This document shows positions 12,414 to 22,472 of a stretch of 64,000 nt of DNA, one piece after another. Origin of the DNA: Hansfordia pulvinata. Its lineage: Eukaryota > Ascomycota > Sordariomycetes > Xylariales. The position numbers were made by a program, and so were the translations under genes. Every line of letters starts with the position of its first letter. Within the stretch, counting starts at the first letter, position 1. Location of the stretch: positions 2,108,001 through 2,172,000 of the forward strand of contig BJKQ01000008.1 of assembly GCA_006538405.1 (NCBI GenBank), written 5' to 3'. Below the pieces are notes generated by a model. That model did no database searches. It saw only the letters and a list, made by a program, of their open reading frames with translations, and had not been told where the DNA came from.

Positions 12414-13865
12414 ACAATGCGCACCGCGCACGATACGAAGAACAAACCCCTCTTATTACTTTGACTACCACTTAATGCGGAATGCGCAAGACCTGGAGTT
12501 GTTGATCTTGCTCCCGTACGCGCGCCGACCTACTACGTCGCCCGATCAGGCACTAACTGGCCAGGCCAAATGAGGCCTAACTGGCCAGGCCAAATGAGGC
12601 TTCAATCATCAGACATTTGCAGGGCCCTGGCAGTGTAATTACGTAAGTGGCAGGCAGTGTACTGGACCGTACCTTAAGTACCCAATACACTGCGTTTTCT
12701 TACGAACGTCATGCTTTTTATGGCCCAGCTTATAATTTCTTTAAAGGTCTGACCGATGATTAAGGTAGCTATTCCTTTTTATACCCGCGGCCTCGTTATC
12801 AACTTATTGAAAACGCCTCTCCGGTTCCCCTTATCACGCCGTGATCCTTATTAATTCTTATGCTTTATGAATTAATCCTGTCTCTTTCACGGGTTTCCCT
12901 TTGCGCTCCGGCTTCCAAGAGTCGGGCTTCCAGGGAGTCGGGCTTTGAAAATAAGAAGTCAGGGTTCATCAGGTCGGCAGGCTGGACACATGAAGCACCC
13001 GGCGTGCGTGACAGCCTGTGCTCTCCTAATTAGCTGGCGCGCTGCTTTGTTGTTTCTTAATGTTCTATACGTTCTCGTTTTTAAATGACTTACCGATACA
13101 TACATACCTACGTACTTGACTGCGCCGCGTTACCGCCCTTAGGGACCGTAAAACTCTAGAACGTGTCCCTTAGCAGCAGAACGACCCCCCTCCCTCTTTA
13201 TTATTTATTCGTTTATTATTTAATGACTTAAGCGCAGTTATAAGACTATGTATCAGTGGGCAATACGTTGCTAATAGTGAAGTGAAGTAGCGGGTAAGCT
13301 GAATCTAAGTACTCAAGTGCCTAGCTGATAAGGTACCATCTTCCTTCCTGGCTGCCTGCCTAGAAAATCCAGCCGACCATCCCGGATAAACGCCACCCAA
13401 AGCAAAGGGGGGTCATTCATCACTCAAGATAGAAAACGGGTGACGAGATTTGCCTAGGAACGCCTCCCCGGTGTTCCCTTACTACTGCGCTCTTCCGCGC
13501 TTATAAGATCCGCACCCGTTTAGCTAACAAGGAATGCGATACCCCCCCTGTCGAATGCGAGCCTTGCCCCCGAGGTCTATAGCACAACCCCTCGCCCCCC
13601 CAAGTGAGGCAGAGACTTTTGCCACATCCCCGAAACCCAGCGGAGGTGCCATGAATTACCCGGAGGGAGCTCGCGGCGAACGCGCAGGCAACTCGTAAGA
13701 AGCGCGGGTTCTGCTAATAATAAGGGAACAAGGAATTAGCAGGGGTTCGGTGCCACGGAGAAGAGTGCGAGAGGCCTTTAAGCGAGTTTCCGGCGAGGCC
13801 ACAGGTAATTAGGGGGAGACTCGCTGCCCGAATAGGCGAAGGGAGGCAAACTAAGGATAATCCAG
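12414..13865. other. TA-rich tract without long reading frames; possible transposon relic
   Basis: No frame of 60 codons exists on either strand across about 1.45 kb, the longest such gap in the window. The sequence is visibly richer in TTAT, TAAT and ATTAAT than its flanks. Two diverged copies of one segment occur, AACGCCTCTCCGGTTCCC at 12812 and AACGCCTCCCCGGTGTTCCC at 13459. A 23-24 base tandem duplication is at 12554-12600, and AGTCGGGCTT is repeated at about 12921 and 12939. This fits an old repeat or transposon remnant, perhaps with RIP-like decay. I found no terminal repeats or transposase motif. Confidence 0.5.
12554..12600. repeat. Tandem duplication of a 24-base unit
   Basis: Two head-to-tail copies beginning TAACTGGCCAGGCC and ending AAATGAGGC lie at 12554-12577 and 12578-12600. 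GGCCAGGTAA words recur at 13876 and 14024, so the core may belong to the same relic. Confidence 0.9.
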
Positions 13866-14254
13866 TTACAACCCCTGGCCAGGTAATATATCACAACTAA
13901 GCTCTCTTGCACACACCCGACCCTCACAAGAGGGGCGGTGCCCTTTGCCATTCAAGGCGAGAGGGAGTAGCAACGGCCTGATTTCAGTTCCAAAGGCCGC
14001 GCGTGACTGGGGGATATTCTCCCGGCCAGGTAAAGCGTGCCGCTCCACGAGCATGTCGCCGCCTCTCCAAGCACCGCGATGCTGTTTCGGGTGCTAGAGG
14101 GCGAGCCTGGGCTACATTTTATTTATACGCGGGCGTATGGCGGCGCCGCCGTACCCCAAATACCGCCCAGGGAGCGCGGATGGGTGAGGTGGGTTCAAGC
14201 TTCTCATTGTGTACACAGGGCGAGAAGCTTGGTCGCCCACTCGTTTCGCCTTCC

Positions 14255-14376
14255 GCCGGCGCTCGCCGCTCCTCTACTTTTCTAGTCGAGGCTCGCCGGC
14301 GCTCGCCGCCCAACTCGTTCGCCTCCCGCCGGCACTCGCCGCCCAACTCGTTCGCCTCCCCGTCGGCGCTCGCCGC
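14255..14376 (+). promoter_or_regulatory. Four CGG-N6-CCG palindromes upstream of the secreted-protein gene
   Basis: The 12-mer CGGCGCTCGCCG occurs at 14257-14268, 14297-14308 and 14364-14375, and with one change (CGGCACTCGCCG) at 14330-14341. Start-to-start spacings are 40, 33 and 34 bases. Each is an inverted repeat of CGG separated by six bases, the architecture bound by dimeric Zn2Cys6 regulators of the Ppr1 type. The units lie in a larger duplicated frame: CCCAACTCGTTCGCCTCC occurs at 14309 and 14342, and CCTCTA...TCGAG blocks flank the array. The array ends 110 bases before the TATA box. Binding is inferred. Confidence 0.65.
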
Positions 14377-14485
14377 ACCTCTATTTTCTTGTCGAGACTT
14401 GGGGTGGAAAGTTTGCCGTTGGCCGGGGTCGGAAAAGTCATGGACCGCCGGGGCTTCCGGGACTCGTGCGTATGGTCTCGACAGC

Positions 14486-14493
14486 TATATAAG
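14486..14493 (+). promoter_or_regulatory. TATA box of the secreted-protein gene
   Basis: TATATAAG is followed about 225 bases later by the start codon at 14717. The intervening leader becomes strongly pyrimidine-rich (14640-14700), as is common in filamentous fungal promoters. Confidence 0.65.
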
Positions 14494-14716
14494 AGGGGCC
14501 CATGGAAGGGTCTGGCTTTGTTTTTGCACATCATTCCCAGAAACCTCCGCAAGCAAAGTCTTCCATCTCTTCCCTCTGGCCAGCCCGCGTTGCCCTTGAA
14601 TAATCCGGATTCTTGAAAGACTTTCTTAGATTAAGTCTCCTGTCACCCCGCACTCCCCTTCCCCCAACTAGCCCCGTCGTATTTCCCCCCTCTCTCCCCT
14701 TGAAAGCCCAGCCACA

Positions 14717-15341
14717 ATGCTGTCCCAAGCTGCCATGATCTTCACCCTGGCCCTGGCCTCCCTGGCGTCGGCGGGGCAGATCGACCGGCGCGTCACGAAG
14801 GTCAGGTACGACGAGGCCACGGCCTACGACGGGCCGCGAGCGACGGCCAGTGCACCGGCTCCGCGCTGGGGACCGCAAAGGCGAGCGATGCTCACCACAG
14901 AATTGGATCTTCGATGTGGGTCGCCAACTATGGTAAGTTTGTCCCGAGAAAAGGAAGAAAAGGGGATGGGGAGCGATTGTCACCCCCCCCCCCCCACCTC
15001 CTCCATATTCTTTCGAGGAATATGAAAACCATCACAGAGCTAACAACAAACCCCCCTTCTTTCCAGGCTCCCAGTGTGTCGCCACCAAAGGCGCCAAGTG
15101 TTGGCAGCTGGGCGGCCGAAGGGGATACAACCCGGACATGTCGTGCGATCTGTTCCTGTACAAGGGCGACGACGAATGCTACGGGAGCGAGGCGAACAAG
15201 TACAAGGGGAAGATCCAGAAGCCGTCCAAGAAGATCCCCATGCACGGCAGCAAGAACGCCATCGAGGTGGTCGGTGACTTTGAGTTCGATTCCATGCTCA
15301 TCGACTGCACGGTGGACAACTCGGACAGGATGAGCTTTTAG
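14717..15341 (+). CDS. Small secreted six-cysteine protein, three exons (about 146 aa)
   Basis: Proposed exons are 14717-14800, 14851-14932 and 15067-15341. Residues 1-19 form a signal peptide with an ASA|G cleavage site, followed by a dibasic RR at about 24-25 that could be Kex2-processed. The mature part has six cysteines (CTGS, QCVA, KCWQ, SCDL, ECYG, IDC), suggesting three disulfides. Intron 2 (14933-15066) has a clear GTAAGT donor and TTCCAG acceptor. Intron 1 (14801-14850, 50 bases, GTCAGG...GCCAG) is inferred because the signal-peptide frame and the cysteine frame differ by two. The decayed paralogue shows the same frame offset, which argues against a sequencing slip; the missing-base alternative remains open. 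I do not recognise the family. Size, secretion and cysteines suggest an effector-like or cell-surface protein. Confidence 0.75.
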
Positions 15342-15840
15342 TGATCACAAGCCAAGAGAGAGATTTCTCGCGTCCTTATATCAGCCGATGCTTTACGGGT
15401 CGTTCACGACTGTATTGTGGCCGGCTTATAAAGACCTAAATAGAAAAAGAGACAAAGAAGGAAAGAAATAAGAAGACAGAACTCAAGTCACCCAATGGTT
15501 CGAATAGAATAGCGTCTACAGCCTAGAGAAATGTATTTCATCTCCCCGTTTTTATCCACTGCGATAGACAGACTGAGTGATTACAGATGATCAGGCAGGT
15601 AAGACTTTCAAGGGCCAGCGGGGGTGGTGCTGTGTACAGAAGACGACGTAACGATCGATGTAGAATGGTATCGCCTTTCACTACATGACGATTACACGGC
15701 ACTGCGTGTTCAAGTTTCGGTTTCCGGTCTCGGAGATTCGGAGAATCAGCGCCTCAGAGCCTGCGACAGCCTTTTACGAACAGAATAGTGAAGGCAGTCA
15801 GATTAGTGAGACACAGCGAGATGTCATCTGTTCCCTGATG

Positions 15841-15966
15841 TTCTTCTGCTTCTTCTGCTTCTTCTGCTTCTTCTGCTTCTTCTGCTTCTTCTGCTTCTTC
15901 TGCTTCTTCTGCTTCTTCTGCTTCTTCTGCTTCTTCTGCTTCTTCTGCTTCTTCTGCTTCTTCTGC
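15841..15966. repeat. (TTCTTCTGC)14 perfect 9-base minisatellite
   Basis: Fourteen uninterrupted copies of TTCTTCTGC span 126 bases, about 500 bases downstream of the secreted-protein gene stop. Being a multiple of three, the array stays open in all six frames and creates artificial Phe-Phe-Cys or Lys-Lys-Gln reading frames. Confidence 0.95.
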
Positions 15967-16492
15967 GGCAGTGCGACCTCGAACTCATGCCTGAACACCC
16001 ATAAGCTGAGGGGGAGCAGGAGCTGCGGAGAACTCCTTGATCGCGCGAACCGGCAGCAGCGCTCGTCCAGCCCTAGCTGCCCAAATCCTTGGAGCCGAAC
16101 AAAACGGTAGCGACCATGGCCCCAGGGGTGACCGGTTCGTCCCATCCATGTGTGTCAGTACCCGGGGACGACGGCTGGACTGCTGGGGAGGGAAGAAAGA
16201 AAGAAAGAAATAAAGGAAGAAAAGAAGAAAGAAAAAGGCAAGTGTTCCACTCGTACACCGTGGTGAGCTTCACACACGGGTTGTCAGACAGCCAGCCTGT
16301 AGGTAGTGGCTGGAAAGCGCGCTCACGCGCCAGACCGCCCGACTTGGCCCGGCCCGGCGCTTAGTCCTCTCTCATATCACACACACACTCGGCGGCAAAA
16401 GCGCCCAATCAATCATCGTCTCTCCCGTGCATCTGCTGTGTGGTACGCGCCTCTCTTTTCCCCCGTGAGCCGACACAGACAGCCCCCGGTTT

Positions 16493-16517
16493 AAAAAAAA
16501 AAAAAAAAAAAAAAAAA
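16493..16517. repeat. Poly(A) tract of 25
   Basis: An uninterrupted run of 25 adenines on the plus strand. No coding sequence with a polyadenylation context was found next to it, so I do not call it a retroposed gene. Confidence 0.95.
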
Positions 16518-16772
16518 GGCTGATACGAGCCAGGCGTGTTTCAACTTCTCAGCCGTCGGGAAGGATTGGACGGGGCGCGCATCAACAACCGCCAGAGCTA
16601 GTGGACAAAGACCCCGAAGGAGCCATAAAAGGGAAGAAGAATAAACAGATTATGTCTTTTCATCTTTTTTTCACCTCCGAGCGAGGCATTGCGGCGCAAC
16701 CTGCGCCTGTCACCAGCTCACACGAGCACGCACTCTGTGTTTTTTCCTCCTCCCCCCCCCCCACCCCCTTCT

Positions 16773-16804
<32 letters not shown>

Positions 16805-16806
16805 TC
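16773..16806. repeat. (TTTC)n tetranucleotide repeat
   Basis: About eight tandem TTTC units follow a C-rich tract at 16750-16768. Confidence 0.9.
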
Positions 16807-18676
16807 GTTGGGCCCTCTTCTTCGCATCTCGGCTGCCCCATCGGTCTCGGCGCAGAGTGCAATCTTATTTTCCTTTTGTTTAGCCCCCTCCCCCCCCGCT
16901 TACACGGGCGGATACGCCCGGTATCTTGAAATAGAATCGCATCGTCGTCGGGGTCCCGAATACGCGTACGGAGTACGGAGTATCTGTAGTAGTTAGCGGC
17001 TGCGCATAGTTGAAGCTGCAGAGGCAGACTTTCTTCTTCTTCTTCTTCTTCTTTTCTGCCCTAGTTTTTTTTTTTCTCTCTCTCCATCATTTCTCGTGCG
17101 GGTCACTGTTCAGCTCAGTTCTTGTCACTGCGGTTTGATCGCCTACTGTCCCCTAATGGACGGGAACGTAAATAGGTATGCCCAGCACCGGGAAGAGGGA
17201 AGGAAATAAAGGTAACGTGACAGTGCGTGGCGGCCCGGGACGTCAGATTGATGGTGGTTTTCTATTCTCCGCGTCTTTTCGTTCTCGCTTCTTCGACGTG
17301 CTCTCTACGAATGTTGTGTTCTCTCGGCACAATTGACTATGATTATTAGAGAACGCCCTCGCTTGTCCCCAGTGCCCTGTCACCTGTCTGAAGCCCGCCC
17401 GAAGGATCTGACGCGAGCAGCACCAAAAAAAGAAGAAAAAGCCTACCGACGATACAATCCGACACAAACCAACAAACACCGCTTCTAAAAGAAAAAGAAA
17501 AGAAGAGCACCCCCATCCGAGTGCGAGAAGGGGAGGAGAGCGAAATTGCCCCCGGGTTCTTATTTAGGGTCGGCCCGCCATAACCAACCTACCTTACCTA
17601 CCCGTACCTGGAAAGGCCTCTTTCGTCAGGCCTCCCGATGATGGAAGTCGGCGGCGACCTGCTCGGGTGGATCACACAAGAGCGCCAAAGGTGGGGAGAG
17701 GAGGGGGAAGAACGCGGACAATTACCTTTATTCAGCACCCATTAGAGGACGAGAAGTGACGCCTCCCCCTCTGGAAGCTCCGTGACGCGATATCCCCCTG
17801 TTGCTGATGCTGCTGCTGCTGCTGCTGCTCGCACCGTGGAAGCCCGTAGCCGGGCACGCTCAGACTCGTACGGGGAAGGAGGGCACACCCAAGGCCCGCT
17901 TTCCGCGGCCACGCCAAGAAAACTTGTTCTCGCGACCTGGGTGGTGGGCCGGGGAATCCTTTGAATGAGAGATGGGACATTCACCCTCTTGCCACATCCC
18001 CATCACGGCAGGTCCCAGGCAGCCAAGGGACCGTCGTCCCCAACCTAATTCATCGGGGGACCGTATTCTTGACAAGGGCCCGGGATAGCACTGTCATCAG
18101 CTCCGAGCTGACAAGGCAAGGCGAGCGTCGATGATGACGGCAATGCTCGATGGTGCCGGCTTCTTGCCTGTGCATTCTTCTTCCGGCCCACCCCCTCCCC
18201 AGCAAAGGGCGGCCCGAGAAGCTGGGGCCTCACTCAGGTGGCGCGAGGCTCACCCTTCAGCTTCCATCCTCGTTGCCGTCCATCGTTATCATCATTTCAT
18301 TGTCATCGTCGTCGGTGGTGGTGGTGCTTTCCCTCATCCTCCTCCATCTCGAGTACACCTTCCCACCATAAAACTACCGCTTATTTTTTTTTATTCCCCT
18401 CTTCATAATTCGATGCCTGGCACGCCAGCCCCCAAAGGAAAATGGGGAGGACAGCGCACCCGCGCCCCGTCCCGCCGAGCCTCAAGAACGAGATAAACAA
18501 GACGTCACTGATATCAGCCCCCAGCAGTCAGCTTGGCGGGGGGAAGGATTCCGGGGCAGAGAGGGGCGGACCTCTATGGTGATCGGCAACGACGACGACG
18601 ATGAAGAACGCGGGTGCGGAGACAAACCAGCGCTGAATCGCGTCCCCGAGCTGCCTGGTGACGACGACCTGTACGG

Positions 18677-18729
18677 GTGTCGCCTGTGTCGCCTGTGTCG
18701 CCTGTATCGCCTGTATCGCCTGTGTCGCC
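18677..18729. repeat. 9-base tandem repeat GTGTCGCCT x6
   Basis: Six near-perfect copies of GTGTCGCCT occur; two carry GTATCGCCT. The array is in a stretch with no supported gene. Confidence 0.9.
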
Positions 18730-20291
18730 CCTTTCCTATTTCGCACTAATAAACCACCTACCGCGAGCTAACCGGAAGACGAGCGGAGAATTTCAGGTCC
18801 ATGAGAAGAAAAAGAAAAGAAGACGGAAAAAAGAAAATAATAAACATCAACCGACCGAAAGAACCCCTACTCCGTACCGTACCGTGCGCACTCGTCTCGT
18901 ACCCACAGCTCTCGAGCTGCTCGCTCTCGTGTCTGACGTGATGATCAACACGAGCGGCAGCGCCTACTCGTACAAGTATCATTACCGGTGCAAATGCCTA
19001 TTCTTAGACTCTAGGTGATGCAATTTGACAGCCCCCCCCCCCCCTCCCCCCCGGCCCCTCGCAGAGTCAAGCTTTGTTCAGCGATTAGCGAAGGCGTATG
19101 CCGTCGTCTGCTCAGTGAGCGATACTCGTGCCGACTAACAGCAACAACAACAAGAAGTGGCAAAGGGAAGAAGAAGAAGAAGAAGAAATAAAGAAGGCGA
19201 AAAGCCAAGCCCAAGCCGCGCCCAGAAAGGCTCGTCAGTGCGAGTCTGCGAGGTTGCACCGCTCTCTGTCGCGTTTCGAGTCTAGTATGCGTAGACGAGT
19301 GGCAAGACGTTGTACTCGTATGCGTAATGATAATCCGCAGGTACCTTCATTGTCAAAAAGGGGCAGGGCGGGGAAGAGGACTGTCAAGAAAGAAAAAAGA
19401 CCCTCTGACACTGACACATTCGGGGGGCTGCCACTGGGACCAGCTCTCACGCGTGCCTTGACTTTGCCTCTCTGCGCGGAGCGGCGGCGGCGGCGACGCC
19501 GATCGAGGGAGGGAAGGCGTCAAAGGAGTGAGCCTCAGCGAGACGCCTGGGTGGCACGGTGGGTAATAAGTTCTCAGCCTCTCTCCCCGTCTCTTTCTGT
19601 TCCCATTCGCTGCGAGCCAAATGCTGTCAGGGTCGGGCGGCTCTGTTGGATTGCCTCGATCTGACGAGTGGGACAGAGCTTGGCGGCTGGTGTCATCCAT
19701 TCGTTCGTTCATTGGGCGGCCGCTCACCCTTGTCGACTACGGAGTACTCGTCACTCAGTCTATCCATCTGCCTATGTACTCGTGTACACAGTCGTCAAGG
19801 TAAACAGATGCGCCTGACAGGGTGACAGGGCACCGCGGGCGTGTTCCTCTGGAACCTCTGCCGATCGCCATAGGGGCCGGCTCCGGCAAGAAAGGGCGAG
19901 GTTTCGGGAAGAAGGGCGCCCATTAGCTCGGCCGGGCGCTTACGAGTACGTCACCACTCCTGGTGCGGTGCGTGGCAAGTCAGTACCTGTTAGTCCTGTG
20001 TATGTCGAGGTACGAGTATCAGGACGGACTGCCATGTTACCAAGTGCCTTGGGCGTTAATGAGTCGATTCAGCCTGTCCTCCTTCTCAGGTAGCCTGTTA
20101 ACTCCGGCGCCGTTCTCCTGAGACACGGCTGTTGTCTCCACCGGTGAGTATAAGCACGCGCCGGTGCAAGTAGCCAGCTGACCTGCCTATCTCCCTTAGT
20201 AAGCGGCACTCGTCTCGTCCACCACGAGAACACGAGTCCTGAAGTATCGGCATTTCGTTGGACAAAGTATGCACGGAAATCACGTCTATCT

Positions 20292-20294
<3 letters not shown>

Positions 20295-20330
<36 letters not shown>

Positions 20331-20338
20331 AAAAAAAA
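20295..20338. repeat. (TC)n followed by A9
   Basis: A perfect dinucleotide run at 20295-20329 abuts nine adenines. Confidence 0.95.
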
Positions 20339-21600
20339 GGCAAGAAATCCAAGGGCACAGACCAGACGAAACGGAAGACACCACCACGTCGTCTCGACCC
20401 GCGCCCACCATTGCAAACAGAGAGTGTGACGCGCCCCCGCGACTGTGGCTGTTTCTGCCCCCGTTTCAGGTCCGCCAAGCCGCGTTTCCGAATGGGCCGC
20501 CGCCTGCCGAAAGAAATTGAAGACCAGAGTCGCGAGTACTTACCTACCTTACGTACGAGTAGGTACTCTACTCGTCAAGGAGGTATGTATTCGTATCCAA
20601 TGTACGTGCGAAACCGAGACAAACCTAACCTCCCCTAATAAGTCGAGTCGAAAATAGCAACCCCCCAGCCGTCTCCAGTTCCCCCCCCCTCTCTTCATAC
20701 CCCGATTTTGATTTCATTCCCTTCCTGCCAGCACTCCAACGTTCACGTAGGTTAGGTAGACCCGCGAACGTGAATTCCCGGTCCGCGTGCATGGGTACGG
20801 CAGCAAGGCAGGTACTCGTTGATGCTAAGGGGTGTCGTAGCAAGGGTATCGATCGTCTAGGTACGGGCATCCCTCCGCGGCAGCCCACCCACCATCCATC
20901 CCCATCAGTAATATAAGCGCCGTAAGTGTACGATAAAATAATCACCACCAACCGTCGACATCATCGCCCGAGCCAGGTTTAGCCGCCCATTTCCCATCAC
21001 AAAACCCCACAACCCTCGGTGCGTTTCGTGCGGCTCCGCGGCCAAAGGAAAACCAATAGCAGAAGTTGAAAGAAATCGAATGACCGCGTGCGTGCGCGCG
21101 CCAACCCACGGGGCAAGGGCAAAAAAACGAACGCGTCTTATTTCAGAGCATGTCGCGTGCGTTTCCGCCAGCACGAGGGGGCGCCACGAGTACTCGTACA
21201 TCTCGTGACGCGTGACATGGGGGCAAAGAGTCGATCCTACCACGCGCGCGGCTGGACCTGTCACTTTTGGTGGCCTTGTTTTGTTTCCTTTCTCTTTTTC
21301 TCTTTTTATCTTTCTTCTTCTTTCCTTTTCCTAAATGTACTCGTAGACCGCACGAGTCCCACCCGCAGCGCCTTGTCGGCGAACAATTACCGGCTCATCT
21401 TCTCTCTCCGTACCAGGTGTCGGTAGCTACGAGATGGATGTTGCGAGTTTCTTACTACCCAGGTACCTCTCGTGTATTAACATAATTTATTAGGAGGTAG
21501 TTGTTAGCAGCGCACAAGGCAGGCAGTACCAGTACGAGTAAGCAAAAAAGCCCCATCTTTCGCCCGCCCGCCAAGAGAACAACAATACCACAGGGGGGAA

Positions 21601-21621
21601 GAGAGAGAGAGAGAGAGAGAG
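21601..21621. repeat. (GA)n dinucleotide repeat
   Basis: About ten GA units in noncoding sequence. Confidence 0.95.
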
Positions 21622-22165
21622 GTGGCTTTTCCCCGCTAGAGATCAGATTGTTTGCCTAAACGGGACGACGGCATCGACTAGGTACCATCCATGCATTGCA
21701 TTACATGGCTGGCTGATAAAGAAGACTAGGTACGGATAGTTTTGTCGTTATGCCCCCTGTTCTGAGGTGTGGCTACCGAGCTCCGCAAAGTGTACGGAGC
21801 AAACTGCCATCAATTAGATTGATGAGGCTCAAATGGTTTCTCTCTCGAGTGAGTGAGTGACGCCCATGCCACATCCTCGGCTAGCCTACCGCCGGCGGCC
21901 CTCTTTCTTTTTTCCTTTTCTTTCCCATCGTCTCAACAGGCCGTGCCTCGTAGTCGCTTCCCCCCCTTCCCCGCCATGTCGCGCATACGCGCATGCATTT
22001 TCTCCGGATGGGACAAAAAAGAAAAGAAAAGAAAAGAACCCGCTAGCGCCAGACAAAGGACCAAGCCCGTGCCGGCCCAGAGAACACGAGACAACAGAAG
22101 CGCGCCCGCAAACGTCCCTTCCGCGCCCATCTCTCGCCGCCGGGGGCTATCATCGTCATTCTCTG

Positions 22166-22187
22166 TTTTTTTTTTTTTTTTTTTTTT
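22166..22187. repeat. Poly(T) tract of 22
   Basis: An uninterrupted run of thymines on the plus strand, in noncoding sequence. Confidence 0.95.
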
Positions 22188-22429
22188 CGTTTCTTCACCA
22201 CCCCTCACTTCTCACATAATGCCCCCCGGCATGCTGGCCCGAAATCACAAGATTTCGGTCAGCGTCAGAGTGCCGTGGCTGGCCTCCCGAGGTTCCAGTT
22301 GAGGGTACTGTCGGTACGCAGGAATCGGCTCGGTAGGTCCAGGTGACTACTCGTACGGCAAGCGATTCCACTCTTGGCGGTGGCGACGGCGCAACGGCAA
22401 GGCTGCGATATTTGCGCTTTTCCCTCTTT

Positions 22430-22435
<6 letters not shown>

Positions 22436-22469
<34 letters not shown>
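22436..22469. repeat. (CT)n dinucleotide repeat
   Basis: About seventeen CT units follow a short poly(C). Confidence 0.95.

Positions 22470-22472
<3 letters not shown>

Noticed and set aside
13700..13760. Possible tRNA B-box (GGTTCGGTGCC)
   Set aside because: No matching A-box or cloverleaf stems could be drawn around it at tRNA spacing.
15798..16145. Lys-Lys-Gln repeat protein on the minus strand
   Set aside because: It is created by the 9-base minisatellite, which stays open in every frame. Flanking sequence is not conserved-looking.
18677..18729. CRISPR-like direct repeats
   Set aside because: The 9-base units are contiguous without spacers, and the genome is eukaryotic; this is a minisatellite.
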